This document shows, piece after piece, positions 27,826 through 36,856 of a stretch of DNA of 64,000 nt. Each line of letters starts with the position of its first letter. Positions within the stretch are counted from its first letter, which is position 1. The DNA comes from Desulfuromusa sp. (GTDB lineage Bacteria > Desulfobacterota > Desulfuromonadia > Desulfuromonadales > Geopsychrobacteraceae). The translations under genes were made by a program, and so were the position numbers. The stretch lies in assembly GCA_016744595.1 (NCBI GenBank), contig JADGEB010000012.1, forward strand, positions 18,855 to 82,854, given 5' to 3'. Under the pieces are notes generated by a model. It had not been told where the DNA came from. It saw only the letters and a list, made by a program, of their open reading frames with translations, and ran no database searches.

Positions 27826-28572
27826 TCACCCGAGGATTTTTTCCATCTCGTCATCAGAGATGTCAAAATTGGCATAAACATTTTGCACATCGTCGTTGTC
27901 TTCCAGAATATCAATCATCTTCATTAGCGATTCAGCCTGCTTGCCTTCAACCGGATTCAGGTTTTGCGGAATCATAGTAACTTCAGCTGATTGATATTTA
28001 AAACCTTGTTCTTCGAGACTGTTTTTGACCGTTTCAAACTCAGCCGGGTCGGTGACAATCTCAATGATACCGTCTTCCTCTTTAACATCTTCAGCGCCGG
28101 CTTCCAGAGCTACTTCAAAAATGGTGTCAAAGTCATTCTCGTCGGTGAAAATAATTTGCCCTTTGCGATCGAACATAAATGCTACAGAACCACTGACGCC
28201 AAGGCTGCCACCATATTTATTAAACGCATGGCGCACATCTGCTACTGTACGGGTTCGGTTGTCGGTCATAAATTCAACTATGACTGCGACGCCACCAGGT
28301 CCATAGCCTTCAAAGATGTCCTCTTCATAAGTGACACCATCGAGATCTCCGGTTCCTTTTTTGATGCCACGATCTATATTGTCTTTGGGCATATTCGCCT
28401 GTTTAGCTTTGTCTACAGCCAATCTGAGACGCGCATTTGCCTCAAGGTCAGCCCCGCCAATTTTTGCCGCAACAGTGATTTCCTTGATCAGTTTTGTGAA
28501 TATTTTTCCACGTTTGGCATCTTGTGCCCCTTTGCGGTGTTTAATATTGGCCCATTTACTATGTCCAGCCAT
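27826..28572 (-). CDS. yebC: YebC/PmpR family protein
   Basis: 248 residues, full length. The N-terminus [23 protein letters not shown] and the following [10 protein letters not shown] are the family signature, with [12 protein letters not shown] in the middle. The family is described both as DNA-binding regulators and as ribosome-associated translation factors that help with proline-rich stalls. It lies just upstream of ruvC, as in many bacteria, but is separated by an inverted repeat. The ribosome site is AAGGAGC. Confidence 0.95.
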   Translation of the reverse strand: MAGHSKWANIKHRKGAQDAKRGKIFTKLIKEITVAAKIGGADLEANARLRLAVDKAKQANMPKDNIDRGIKKGTGDLDGVTYEEDIFEGYGPGGVAVIVEFMTDNRTRTVADVRHAFNKYGGSLGVSGSVAFMFDRKGQIIFTDENDFDTIFEVALEAGAEDVKEEDGIIEIVTDPAEFETVKNSLEEQGFKYQSAEVTMIPQNLNPVEGKQAESLMKMIDILEDNDDVQNVYANFDISDDEMEKILG

Positions 28573-28602
28573 GAGTATTGCTCCTTGATCTTTTGATTAA
28601 GT

Positions 28603-28627
28603 AAAACGCCGGCAGTGCCGGCGTTTT
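28603..28627. terminator. Perfect hairpin, bidirectional terminator
   Basis: AAAACGCCGGC-AGT-GCCGGCGTTTT: an 11-bp perfect stem with a 3-base loop and A/T ends. It sits between the cytidylate-kinase-like gene and yebC, both on the minus strand, so it should end the former transcript. Confidence 0.8.
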
Positions 28628-28675
28628 GTTGGTAAGTTGTTGTGTGCTTTGAGAAGTTTTGAGAAACTTAAATTA

Positions 28676-29482
28676 TCAGTAGTTGATTATCTTCAAGTTG
28701 TCAGTTACTCCTGTCACTCCTTCAACGGTATTTGTATCATCTATAACCGCTTGGCGCTCAGATTCACTGTAGATATGGCCTGACAAGGTGACGTGACAAT
28801 TGCTAACATCAATATTGAACCAGATATCTTTAATTCGTTCATCATCCAGTCGGGCAATTTGAATTTTTTTCTGGATAATCAAATCGTTAATTTTTATTTT
28901 ACAGGTTTGATCTTTTTCGATCAGATACGGATCTTTTATGGCTTCTATAATCAATTTAGTCGCCATTTCTACTGACATTTTGGTGGTGTTGATCACCATG
29001 TCGTATTCGATGGGATTTGTCCAGTTGCGGTCAAAATAGTATTTAATGAAGCCTGCTCGTTGTTGGTCGCTTTTACGCACTAAAGAGCGGGCTAAGTCTG
29101 GATCGATCCATTCACGCTGAGCCCAGCGTTCGACTCTCTCTTCAAAGGGAGCAATAACCCGTACACGCAAGACACTGGTAATATCAGGAAGTAGATCTTG
29201 ACCACCGCGACCATAGATGAGGACGTTTCCTTGAAGTGCTTGTTCTAGCACAATCAGTTGAATGCGGCTCATATTTAGTTCAATTTGTCGATCAAGATTT
29301 TCTACAAATGCCGGTGGCTTTTCATCAATTTGCAGTAGGGCTTCCTGAGATAAGTCGTAATTTTCTGCAGCATCTTTAATGATATCACCGTCGACCAGAG
29401 TATAGCCAAGCTCTGCTGCCACCTGCTGGACAATTGGGATGCCCCCGCTGCCCATCTCTCGGGAAATGGTAATGATCGCCAT
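28676..29482 (-). CDS. Cytidylate-kinase-like protein with C-terminal BON domain
   Basis: 268 residues. The first ~190 match the AAK cytidylate_kin2 family (ITISREMGSGG at the N-terminus in place of a standard P-loop, GRGGQDLL, VRVIAPFEERVERWAQRE, the lid-like RKSDQQRAGFIKYYF). The last ~70 residues are a BON domain (VTLSGHIYSESERQAVIDD ... GVTGVTDNLKI), usually a lipid- or protein-binding fold in the periplasm. Having it on a cytoplasmic nucleotide-kinase-like protein is uncommon. The true substrate is unknown. No signal peptide is present. Confidence 0.85.
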   Translation of the reverse strand: MAIITISREMGSGGIPIVQQVAAELGYTLVDGDIIKDAAENYDLSQEALLQIDEKPPAFVENLDRQIELNMSRIQLIVLEQALQGNVLIYGRGGQDLLPDITSVLRVRVIAPFEERVERWAQREWIDPDLARSLVRKSDQQRAGFIKYYFDRNWTNPIEYDMVINTTKMSVEMATKLIIEAIKDPYLIEKDQTCKIKINDLIIQKKIQIARLDDERIKDIWFNIDVSNCHVTLSGHIYSESERQAVIDDTNTVEGVTGVTDNLKIINY

Positions 29483-29662
29483 AAAACTTTCTCCAATATT
29501 TGAATTATAAGTTGATCTCTGTTAAGTACTGATTTTACTCAGCGTCAGATAATGGCATGAATCACCTTCAAGTTCAAGCGTTTGTGATGGTTTTATCCCT
29601 TGTCTTTGACTTGTTCGCTGGCTATAATTTCGCATTTTAATTCCAGATATAGTGGATACCTT

Positions 29663-30829
29663 ATGACCGAAAATCAAAAATCAGAGTTGACCTTAGAGCT
29701 GCAACAGAGAATTAATTCAGCTGCTGGAATCCCCTTTTCGGAGTTTATGGAACAAGCTCTTTATCATCCCGAATACGGTTATTATACTGCTGCACGTACC
29801 CGAATCGGTAAAAAGGGTGACTTTTTTACTTCGTCCAGTGTCCACTCTTGCTTTGGTCAGTTGATTGCCCGGCAACTGGAGCAAATGTGGCAACTTTTGG
29901 GACAGGGCAGTTTCATAATTGCCGAACAGGGAGCCGGTGAAGGGCACCTCTGTCTTGATATTCTGAATACTCTGGAGGAAAAATATCCAGCATTCTATGC
30001 ACATCTCGATTATCGGCTGATTGAGCTCAGTCCGGATAATCGGCAGCGGCAAGAGCAAATTTTGCACCGGCACTTTGCTGCTGGGCGGGTAACTTGGTGC
30101 GAGCTTGACGATCTGCGAGGAATGGTGGGTTGTTTTGTCAGCAATGAACTGCTCGATGCTTTCCCGGTTCATTTAATTGAGAAGCACGCTGGGGAGTTGC
30201 AAGAAGTTTATGTTGTGAATAGGGAGGATGGTTTTGGTGAAGACCTGCGCCCTCTTTCTGTCAACCTAATCAAAAAATATTTCCAACAGATTGGAATTGA
30301 ACCGGCTGAAGGGAATCGTTGCGAGGTTAATCTTGTTGCCTGTGAGTGGATGCAACGTGTTGCAGCAGTTCTTGAACGTGGGTTTGTGTTGACAATTGAT
30401 TATGGCTATTTGGCAGAAGAACTGTATGCGCCTTACCGTCATGCCGGAACCCTTCTCTGTTATCATCAACACCAAACCAGTGAAGATCCCTATCAACGGG
30501 TTGGTTGCCAGGACATAACGGCTCACATTGACTTTACATCTTTACAGAAAATTGGTGGACGACAAGGTTTAGATGTTCTCTATTTTGGTCATCAGTATCA
30601 ATTTTTGATGGGACTCGGTTTCCTGGAAATGTTGGTTGAAATGGAAAGCCGTGAAACCGATCCCAAAAAAGCCCAGGCGTTGCGGATGAATTTGAAGACC
30701 CTGATTCTGCCGGAAGGGGGGATGGGTGAAAGCTTTAAGGTGCTTGTCCAGGGGAAAAATATTGGTCAACCGGAACTCATCTGCAGTAAGCGTATTCGGG
30801 ATATTGGAATGCCCACCGGAGCATTTTAG
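29663..30829 (+). CDS. SAM-dependent methyltransferase, MidA/NDUFAF7 family
   Basis: 388 residues of COG1565. Marks include GIPFSEFMEQALYHPEYGYY at the N-terminus, the glycine-rich EQGAGEGHL loop, SNELLDAFPVH and TIDYGY. The mitochondrial homologue methylates an arginine of complex I subunit NDUFS2; bacterial targets are mostly undetermined. The ATG at 29663 is chosen because homologues start near here; the frame opens at 29600 without a better ribosome site. No complex I gene lies in the window. Confidence 0.9.
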   Translation: MTENQKSELTLELQQRINSAAGIPFSEFMEQALYHPEYGYYTAARTRIGKKGDFFTSSSVHSCFGQLIARQLEQMWQLLGQGSFIIAEQGAGEGHLCLDILNTLEEKYPAFYAHLDYRLIELSPDNRQRQEQILHRHFAAGRVTWCELDDLRGMVGCFVSNELLDAFPVHLIEKHAGELQEVYVVNREDGFGEDLRPLSVNLIKKYFQQIGIEPAEGNRCEVNLVACEWMQRVAAVLERGFVLTIDYGYLAEELYAPYRHAGTLLCYHQHQTSEDPYQRVGCQDITAHIDFTSLQKIGGRQGLDVLYFGHQYQFLMGLGFLEMLVEMESRETDPKKAQALRMNLKTLILPEGGMGESFKVLVQGKNIGQPELICSKRIRDIGMPTGAF

Positions 30830-30851
30830 CTATTAAATAAGATATCGAAAC

Positions 30852-30881
30852 TTGCAAAATAGTTGTCATTGTATATATACT
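30852..30881 (+). promoter_or_regulatory. Possible promoter of the NifU-like gene
   Basis: TTGCAA (30852-30857) and TATACT (30876-30881) are 18 bases apart, about 40 bases before the ORF at 30919. Confidence 0.4.
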
Positions 30882-30918
30882 TTACCAATAAGCTCACAAT
30901 TTACGGAGGAAATATCTG

Positions 30919-31143
30919 ATGAAAGAACGTGTTGAAGAAGTTTTGGACCTGATTCGCCCTACCTTGCAGGCTGATGGTGGTGATGTTGAACTGGTGGATG
31001 TCTCGGAAGATGGGGTTGTCAGCGTTAAATTAACGGGCGCCTGTGGCTCCTGTCCCATGTCAACCATGACATTGAAAATGGGGATTGAGCGTAACCTGAT
31101 GGAGCAGATTCCAGAAGTGAAAGAAGTTGTTCAGGTGCGTTGA
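30919..31143 (+). CDS. NifU-like C-terminal domain protein (Fe-S scaffold)
   Basis: 74 residues, only the Nfu domain: [20 protein letters not shown] and the CGSCPMS cluster-binding pair of cysteines (CxxC). Such proteins carry a [4Fe-4S] or [2Fe-2S] cluster as a dimer and deliver it to targets. A good GGAGG site precedes the ATG, and a terminator follows, so it is monocistronic. Confidence 0.93.
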   Translation: MKERVEEVLDLIRPTLQADGGDVELVDVSEDGVVSVKLTGACGSCPMSTMTLKMGIERNLMEQIPEVKEVVQVR

Positions 31144-31169
31144 TCAGGTTTCAACGTGACAGTAAACTG

Positions 31170-31207
31170 AAAAGGCTCACACTTTAATTTTGTGAGCCTT
31201 TTTTTAT
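31170..31207 (+). terminator. Intrinsic terminator after NifU-like gene
   Basis: AAAGGCTCACA pairs with TGTGAGCCTTT across a TTTAATT-type loop and is followed by a run of T. It likely also serves the convergent YcxB-like gene. Confidence 0.85.
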
Positions 31208-31222
31208 GGCGAGAATTGTCTT

Positions 31223-31729
31223 TTATTTTTTCGCCAAATCCAGAACTTTATTCAAGCGCAGGAAGTTGATAATTTCTTGTTTATCGTCAGTCGAGACAGC
31301 TTCATCAGGGATAAAAAAGAAAGAAGCTTCTTTTAGATACAACATGAGTCCCGGAGCAGCATCACGATAGCCATAAAATGTTTCCCAGTGGAATTCAAAT
31401 TTTTGTCCTTGCTCGATGCCGGCAATTTTATCCTGATCTATGCTGTAATCAATCTTTCCTGGGAAATGGGGTTTCTCTTTAATTTTTTTAACGGCTTTAT
31501 TGACCAAGTATTGTTTGGCGAATACACAGTACAGTCCAAAGGCGATCATACCAAAAGCAATCAATTGGTTGTCAAATAGCCCCAGTAGTCCACAAGCCCC
31601 AACAATCCAGGTGACCGTTCCATAGAAGAAGCGCAGCTTAAAACGTTTATCGGACGCATAATAGGCATTGTAAAAAGTGCGCCAGATTTTTTCACTAAGA
31701 TCATAGTCGATATGGATTTGTTGGCTCAT
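31223..31729 (-). CDS. YcxB-like membrane protein
   Basis: 168 residues with two adjacent membrane segments (about 33-50 and 55-75; FYGTVTWIVGACGLLG and LIAFGMIAFGLY), then a soluble C-terminal domain (FEFHWETFYGYRDAAPGLMLYL ... FFFIPDEAV) as in the YcxB-like family. The function is unknown. The ribosome site is poor, but the protein pattern is convincing. Confidence 0.75.
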   Translation of the reverse strand: MSQQIHIDYDLSEKIWRTFYNAYYASDKRFKLRFFYGTVTWIVGACGLLGLFDNQLIAFGMIAFGLYCVFAKQYLVNKAVKKIKEKPHFPGKIDYSIDQDKIAGIEQGQKFEFHWETFYGYRDAAPGLMLYLKEASFFFIPDEAVSTDDKQEIINFLRLNKVLDLAKK

Positions 31730-31811
31730 GGTTGCTTATCCCTAGAAAATAGTTATAAGGAGAGATTTACCTTATTGATGGTGGTCGGTCAAATTTTTAT
31801 GCTGGATGCAT

Positions 31812-31860
31812 GTTCGTATTTGGTGGGCTTGTAACGAGTATCTGCCCACCGAATACGAAC
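31812..31860. repeat. 17-bp near-perfect stem-loop
   Basis: GTTCGTATTtGGTGGGC (31812-31828) pairs with GCCCACCgAATACGAAC (31844-31860), one G-T wobble, loop of 15 bases containing GTAACG. It lies three bases beyond the DUF362 stop. It may end that minus-strand transcript, though no clean T-run follows, or belong to the same broad class as the trpS-flanking palindromes. Confidence 0.55.
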
Positions 31861-31863
31861 GGG

Positions 31864-33024
31864 TTACTTTTTTTGAAGAAAGTTGTGCAGGCGTAACAAT
31901 ATCCCCTGTTTGGTCATCAGCGCGCCATGGGGGCAGAGTTCTTGGCAGCAAAAGCAGCGGATGCAGTGGTCATAATCAATCTGTAGTTTGTTGCCTTTGA
32001 TTTTCATTGCTTCCGGGGGACAGTGAGTGACGCAATCATTACAAAGTCGACAGAGCTTATGATCCGGTTCGGGGCGTGCGGTCAGGGCATTTCTCAAATA
32101 ATGTTTCAGCCCACGGTTAAGACCAAAATTGACATCGGTCATTTTTGCTGGACGGAAGTTATTCATTTTTAATGATTCAAGTGGGTCTCCACTAAGTTCC
32201 AACTGCTGAAGTTGGGTGTAGGGGCGTCCTGTCTGAATGGCTTGCTGTTGTGTGTAGACCTGGTGTGGTTGCAGACCCACCAGCTCCGTTGCCACGGTAT
32301 CGACTGCCTGGGGATGACTCCCTGCCAATAACGCTCCAATCTGTACTGGCTCACCACTGCCCGGACCTTCGCCCTCCATCCCGATGACTGCATCAACAAT
32401 GGTCAATGCTGGTGCTAGGGTTTCGCAGAGCTCTAGTAACATGAGGGCAAAAAAAGCTTTGTCCGTTCCAGCCTGCAGGTGTAGGCGGGGTTTGCGCAGG
32501 CCAACGACAGCTCCAAACATATTTTTCACGCCGCAGGTCAGACCCATCATCTGGTGCGTCTTCAGCTTTGGCAAGTTGATGATGACATCAGCATCCAGAA
32601 CGTCCTGGGCAACTTCAAGCTGCTGGAACGTCCCTCCAGTCGGGTGGATTGTGACCGATTTTTCGAAAGGGACAAAACGGCAGCTAGTTTCTTCAACAAC
32701 GGTAAGGATTCCACTTTTACGGGCAACATTTTCGGGACTGCCAATACCAGGAGAATCTCCCAGCGAGACTTCACCGCCAGCATCCTGAGCTAGCTGAATG
32801 ACCGCACGGACAATTTCCGGGTGGGTCGTTACTGCCTTTTCGGGCGATTTGCCAGAAAGCAAGTTTGGTTTGATAAGAACTTTCTGCCCCGGTTTAACGA
32901 AGGCGCCCATGCCACCGAGCGGCTCCAGAAGTTTTTCAAGTGCAGCTAGAGTCTCTGTCGAATTGTAAGTCTTCAGTCTTTGCAGAGAAACTCGGGCATG
33001 TTCTGGAATGAGTGGAAATTTCAA
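31864..33024 (-). CDS. DUF362 protein with two C-terminal [4Fe-4S] motifs
   Basis: 386 residues. The DUF362 domain (about 40-250; KPNLLSGKSPEKAVTTHPE, SLGDSPGIGSPENVARKSG, NLPKLKTHQMMGLTCGVKN) is followed by a ferredoxin module with two CxxCxxC...CP motifs (CRLCNDCVTHCP and CIRCFCCQELCP). Fusions like this are common in anaerobes; the role is unknown but an electron-transfer enzyme is likely. It is cytoplasmic, with no Tat signal. It is followed on the same strand by no close gene. Confidence 0.9.
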   Translation of the reverse strand: MKFPLIPEHARVSLQRLKTYNSTETLAALEKLLEPLGGMGAFVKPGQKVLIKPNLLSGKSPEKAVTTHPEIVRAVIQLAQDAGGEVSLGDSPGIGSPENVARKSGILTVVEETSCRFVPFEKSVTIHPTGGTFQQLEVAQDVLDADVIINLPKLKTHQMMGLTCGVKNMFGAVVGLRKPRLHLQAGTDKAFFALMLLELCETLAPALTIVDAVIGMEGEGPGSGEPVQIGALLAGSHPQAVDTVATELVGLQPHQVYTQQQAIQTGRPYTQLQQLELSGDPLESLKMNNFRPAKMTDVNFGLNRGLKHYLRNALTARPEPDHKLCRLCNDCVTHCPPEAMKIKGNKLQIDYDHCIRCFCCQELCPHGALMTKQGILLRLHNFLQKK

Positions 33025-33068
33025 GAGAAAATACCCTTTATTGGATATGGTTTGAATGTACAGAAGGC

Positions 33069-33926
33069 TTAAGTAGGCGGCACAACGGGTTCTTTCAGCG
33101 CTGCTAATGTTGCAGCAATGGGTGCCTTACGGTAAATGAGCGAGGTATGCCCCATACCATCAAACTCGACAGCTTTTCCCCAAGAAAGATGATTGTTGGC
33201 GTTTGGCAGAACCATATTGTCTTTGTTGGTGTAGATATTGGTTAATTGGATGTTTTTTGGAATGGGTGCACTATTGAGCCTCTGGAGAAAATCAGAATTT
33301 GGAATCAGCAACTTACCCAGAGGATCGATAGAAAATGTTGCCAGTTTGGAGCCATGATGGGGAGAGCCAAGGCAGATCAGATGTTCTACTTTGTCGTGAC
33401 CTCCACGGAGCTGGACATAATTACGGGCAATCATTCCCCCCATGGAGTGTCCGATCAAATTAACTTTGTTGACACCCAGTTGGTGGCGCAGTTCATCAAT
33501 CTTTTTTGCCAATAATTCAGTCAGAACTTCTTCGCTGTGCCAAGAAGAAAGATTTATGGTGACGATATTTTTGACTCTTTGTTGTCTGAGTTGACGCTTA
33601 AACCAGAACCAGCAGGCTTGATTGACAAACAAACCGTGGAGCAACAAAACAGGAGTTTCATTGCGTTGTGAGGCTTGATGATTTCTATTGATCAGCCCAA
33701 AAGGGATCGTGGCAATAGTGATAAAGTCGAAGAAAACTTCAGGTAGTATCAGTGTTGCTATCAGTTTAAGATTCTTTATGCGGAACCTTTTGTCCACCAG
33801 GTTGGGATTGGTATTAGAATACTCATACCAACAGATACTGTAACTAAGAAGGACGACCAGTAGGTCAAATATTAACAAACTCAGGTTTGCTATGATGAAA
33901 AGAAAAAATAGCAGGGATGTGATCAC
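33069..33926 (-). CDS. Alpha/beta hydrolase (lipase-like)
   Basis: 285 residues. One or two N-terminal hydrophobic segments (LLFFLFIIANLSLLIFDLLVVLL) anchor it in the membrane. The hydrolase core has LLLHGLFVNQACWFWF (oxyanion region) and the nucleophile elbow GHSMGGM; the catalytic histidine is probably in DGMGHTSLIY. The architecture resembles triacylglycerol lipases or PGAP1-like proteins. It ends 44 bases before the DUF362 start region on the same strand, so both may share a transcript. Confidence 0.85.
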   Translation of the reverse strand: MITSLLFFLFIIANLSLLIFDLLVVLLSYSICWYEYSNTNPNLVDKRFRIKNLKLIATLILPEVFFDFITIATIPFGLINRNHQASQRNETPVLLLHGLFVNQACWFWFKRQLRQQRVKNIVTINLSSWHSEEVLTELLAKKIDELRHQLGVNKVNLIGHSMGGMIARNYVQLRGGHDKVEHLICLGSPHHGSKLATFSIDPLGKLLIPNSDFLQRLNSAPIPKNIQLTNIYTNKDNMVLPNANNHLSWGKAVEFDGMGHTSLIYRKAPIAATLAALKEPVVPPT

Positions 33927-34091
33927 AAGATTTTCTCCAAAGATGAAAGCTGACGCAGTGGGCTTTTTAAGGTATTCTTGATCCCATCAATATTCGCCAT
34001 TATGAATAATCGGAGTATCGCACGCTGGTGTGAAGTCGTCAATTAGTTGCTGTTATCAGATTCAATAAACCTCAGGCTGATGGAGGTCTTT

Positions 34092-34994
34092 GTGTGTCAG
34101 TATATTGAAAGATTTGAGCAGTATCTGGCGGTCGAGCGCAATCTTTCTCCACGAACGGTTGAGGCTTATGTGCGAGATCTTCGCCAATTTTACGCTTTTC
34201 TTAAGCAATATGAAGCTATATGTGTTCAAACAGATTTTCTGATGCATATCGATTTGTTATTATTGCGACAATATCTTGCCCAATTGCACAAGTCTTGCGG
34301 CCGCACCAGTATCGCACGTAAGTTGTCAGCAATAAAAATTTTCTTTCGGTTTCTGGTTCGTGAAGGAGTGCTGGCAGATTCTCCGGCTGATGCTCTATCT
34401 ACCCCGCGTCGGGAACAATATTTACCCAAAGTTCTCAGTGCTGAACAGGTTGGTCATCTGCTGGATAGGTCTCTTCCTGGGCCGTACTTGTTGGTGCTGC
34501 GTGATCTGGCCATTTTTGAACTAATCTATTCTTGTGGATTGCGGGTCGGAGAATTGACCAGCCTTGATATCAGTGCTGTTGATCTGGAAAATCATCAGGT
34601 TCGGGTGCTTGGCAAAGGGAACAAGGAACGGATTCTTCCGATTGGTCAGCAGGCCTGTCGTGCTCTACAAAATTACTTGATAGAGCGAGGACAGCCAGAC
34701 CAACAAGATGCTTTATTTCTTAATCAGCGTGGTGGGCGATTGACGGCGCGCAGTGTCCAGCGTAATCTAAAAAAACGTTTGTTGCAGTTTAACTTGCCTA
34801 CCGATGTCACACCACATGCTTTACGCCACTCATTTGCAACTCACCTTCTTGATGCAGGAGCCGATTTGCGGGTTATTCAGGAATTGCTTGGGCATGCTTC
34901 CCTGTCAACAACACAGAAATATACTAAGGTTAGCTTTGCTCACCTTACGGATGTTTATGATCGGTGTCATCCGCGCAGCACGAAAAGTAACTAA
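34092..34994 (+). CDS. Tyrosine recombinase XerC-like
   Basis: 300 residues, the size of XerC/XerD. An N-terminal SAM-like core-binding domain (YLAVERNLSPRTVEAYVRDL) is followed by the catalytic domain with Arg151 (CGLRVGEL), Lys175 (GKGNKER), His242-x-x-Arg245 (PHALRHSF), His268 (LLGHAS) and Tyr277 (TTQKYTKV). All catalytic residues are intact. It probably resolves chromosome dimers at dif. A GTG at 34092 with GGAGG five bases ahead fits homologue length; an ATG at 34080 is the alternative. Confidence 0.92.
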   Translation: MCQYIERFEQYLAVERNLSPRTVEAYVRDLRQFYAFLKQYEAICVQTDFLMHIDLLLLRQYLAQLHKSCGRTSIARKLSAIKIFFRFLVREGVLADSPADALSTPRREQYLPKVLSAEQVGHLLDRSLPGPYLLVLRDLAIFELIYSCGLRVGELTSLDISAVDLENHQVRVLGKGNKERILPIGQQACRALQNYLIERGQPDQQDALFLNQRGGRLTARSVQRNLKKRLLQFNLPTDVTPHALRHSFATHLLDAGADLRVIQELLGHASLSTTQKYTKVSFAHLTDVYDRCHPRSTKSN

Positions 34995-35009
34995 AATAGT
35001 AATAATTAC

Positions 35010-35037
35010 TTGACAGGTCATATTTAATCATTAAAAT
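35010..35037 (+). promoter_or_regulatory. Peroxiredoxin promoter
   Basis: A perfect TTGACA (35010-35015), 16 bases, then TAAAAT (35032-35037), about 40 bases before the peroxiredoxin start. Confidence 0.6.
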
Positions 35038-35077
35038 ATAGTGAAATCTTAAATAAAACCTTAAAAGGAGTTTGACA

Positions 35078-35680
35078 ATGAGTGTTTTGGTAGGAAAGCA
35101 AGCCCCAAGTTTTAGTGCTCCGGCTGTTATGGCCGATGGATCGATCAATGCTGATTTTTCCTTGACCGATTATAAAGGAAAGTCAATCGTCTTATTCTTC
35201 TACCCTCTTGATTTTACTTTTGTTTGTCCGACTGAGTTGATTGCTTTTAGCCACCGAATTGAAGAGTTTGAAAAGCGAGGAGTGCAGGTTCTTGGTTGTT
35301 CCATTGATTCACAATTTACCCATGCGGCTTGGCGTAATACCGCAATTGATGATGGTGGAATCGGCCCGGTGAAGTATCCTCTGGTGGCTGATGTCAAGCA
35401 TGAGGTCTGTCGTGCTTATGATGTAGAGTTTGAGCCTGCCGGGGTTGCGTTGCGAGGATCTTTCTTGATCGATGAGGGTGGAATTGTCCGACATCAGGTT
35501 GTGAATGACTTACCGCTTGGCCGTAATATAGATGAAATGTTGCGGATGGTTGATGCTATGCAGTTTCACGATAAGTACGGTGAGGTTTGTCCCGCAGGTT
35601 GGAATCAGGGTGACAAGGGGATGGTCGCAGACGGGGAAGGTGTCGCTTCGTACCTTTCTGAGGAGGCGGGTAAGCTCTAA
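35078..35680 (+). CDS. 2-Cys peroxiredoxin (AhpC/TSA family)
   Basis: 200 residues. The peroxidatic cysteine is Cys50 in FTFVCPTE and the resolving cysteine Cys171 in GEVCPAGW, so it is a typical 2-Cys (Prx1/AhpC) enzyme that reduces hydrogen peroxide and organic peroxides. No AhpF is adjacent; thioredoxin is a likely reductant. Start at the ATG nine bases after AAGGAG; the TTG at 35072 is less likely. It has its own promoter and terminator region. Confidence 0.95.
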   Translation: MSVLVGKQAPSFSAPAVMADGSINADFSLTDYKGKSIVLFFYPLDFTFVCPTELIAFSHRIEEFEKRGVQVLGCSIDSQFTHAAWRNTAIDDGGIGPVKYPLVADVKHEVCRAYDVEFEPAGVALRGSFLIDEGGIVRHQVVNDLPLGRNIDEMLRMVDAMQFHDKYGEVCPAGWNQGDKGMVADGEGVASYLSEEAGKL

Positions 35681-35796
35681 TACCCTGTACCCACCACGAT
35701 AAAATCGTCGCGTAATTTTGTAATGTATTATAGTGTACAGAACACTAATCAAAATAAATAATCTACAGTTACAAACAGTTATAAATATTGGTTTAG

Positions 35797-35826
35797 AAAA
35801 AAAGACAGCTTTGGCTGTCTTTTTTT
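35797..35826 (+). terminator. Intrinsic terminator after peroxiredoxin
   Basis: AGACAGC-TTTG-GCTGTCT with A- and T-runs on both sides; a textbook terminator isolating the pilus operon from the gene upstream. Confidence 0.88.
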
Positions 35827-35840
35827 GTTGATTATTGATC

Positions 35841-35846
35841 TATAAT
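35841..35846 (+). promoter_or_regulatory. Possible -10 element of the MSHA operon promoter
   Basis: TATAAT lies 63 bases before the likely first codon of the pilus operon, just after the peroxiredoxin terminator. The -35 region is poor (T-run), so the promoter may need an activator. No sigma-54 motif or GEMM-type cyclic di-GMP riboswitch was recognised in the leader. Confidence 0.3.
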
Positions 35847-35908
35847 GATGTTTAACTTATCAAAACATTAATATTCTCATAATAATTATTTTTAAGAAGG
35901 AGTTTGCT

Positions 35909-36856
35909 CTGGGCTTTTTTAATAAAAAATGCAAAGCAAATGGAAAGATAGTTGCTATATGTCAGGAGTCTGGCGGAGTGAGCACTGCCGGCGTCCAACG
36001 TAATCAGGCGGGGCGGGCAACGCTGCTATTTTCAAACCATGAATTGTGTTCTTCTTCTGATGAACGTCATCAAGCAGTGGAGCAACAGGTGCATCAATAC
36101 CATCTGCAGAAATCCAGTTGTGTCGCTGTGTTGCCAGCAGATTCTTATCAATTGATGCAAGTTGATATGGCAGAACTCCCAGAGACCGAGCGTCGTGAAG
36201 CTGCACGGTGGCAAATTGGTGAGCGTATTGATTATCCTTCCGCAGAGGCCATTATTGATCTGTTTGATGTCGCTCCTTTTAATAGTGAAAAGAAACCGTT
36301 AACGTACGTTGTTTCTGCTCAGCAGAAATTGTTGCGTGATCGGATTCAGTTGGTTGAGCAAAATGATCTATCTCTTGGGTCGATTGATATTCCAGAGTTT
36401 GCGCTTCGAAATATCTGTGAATTGTTTACTGAAGATGACCGTGGCATAGCGATATTGCTGCTATTGGAACAGAGTGGTGTGCTGGTAATTGTTCGGGATG
36501 GAATTCTATATCTGGTTCGATGGTTCAGTACCGGAATGGACGACTTGCTTCCTTCTGCTGATGGTGATGATGATGACGTTTTGACGGAACAGCTTGATGC
36601 CATAGTTCTTGAAATTCAACGCTCTTTTGATCATTGTGAAAGTAATTATCACCTTCCAATGGTTTCTCGTTTGTTGGTGGCACAGACCCAGCGGGAGATT
36701 CCAGCCGTTGTGAGCTATCTGAATGACTACCTGACAACCTCTGTTGAAAATTTCAGCTTTGCGGGCGTTTTAGACCTTCCCGAAAAGAGTGACCAACTCC
36801 AGCTGAATCGGTGTTTGTTGGCGATTGGTGGAGCTTTAAGGCAGGAGAATAGTTGA
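35909..36856 (+). CDS. mshI: MSHA biogenesis protein MshI (PilM-like)
   Basis: About 315 residues. The protein has the actin-like PilM layout: LPADSYQLMQVDMAELPETERREAARWQIG early on, then IDIPEFALRNI and a C-terminal GVLDLPEKSDQLQLNRCLLAIGGALR. PilM/MshI sits at the inner membrane and links the pilus ATPase to the PilN/O complex. The only canonical start (GTG, 35978) would cut off a conserved-looking stretch; the frame is open upstream and CTG at 35909, six bases after AAGGAG, gives the N-terminus LGFFNKKCKANGKIVAI, typical of the family. First gene of the operon; overlaps the next by one base. Confidence 0.8.
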   Translation: MGFFNKKCKANGKIVAICQESGGVSTAGVQRNQAGRATLLFSNHELCSSSDERHQAVEQQVHQYHLQKSSCVAVLPADSYQLMQVDMAELPETERREAARWQIGERIDYPSAEAIIDLFDVAPFNSEKKPLTYVVSAQQKLLRDRIQLVEQNDLSLGSIDIPEFALRNICELFTEDDRGIAILLLLEQSGVLVIVRDGILYLVRWFSTGMDDLLPSADGDDDDVLTEQLDAIVLEIQRSFDHCESNYHLPMVSRLLVAQTQREIPAVVSYLNDYLTTSVENFSFAGVLDLPEKSDQLQLNRCLLAIGGALRQENS

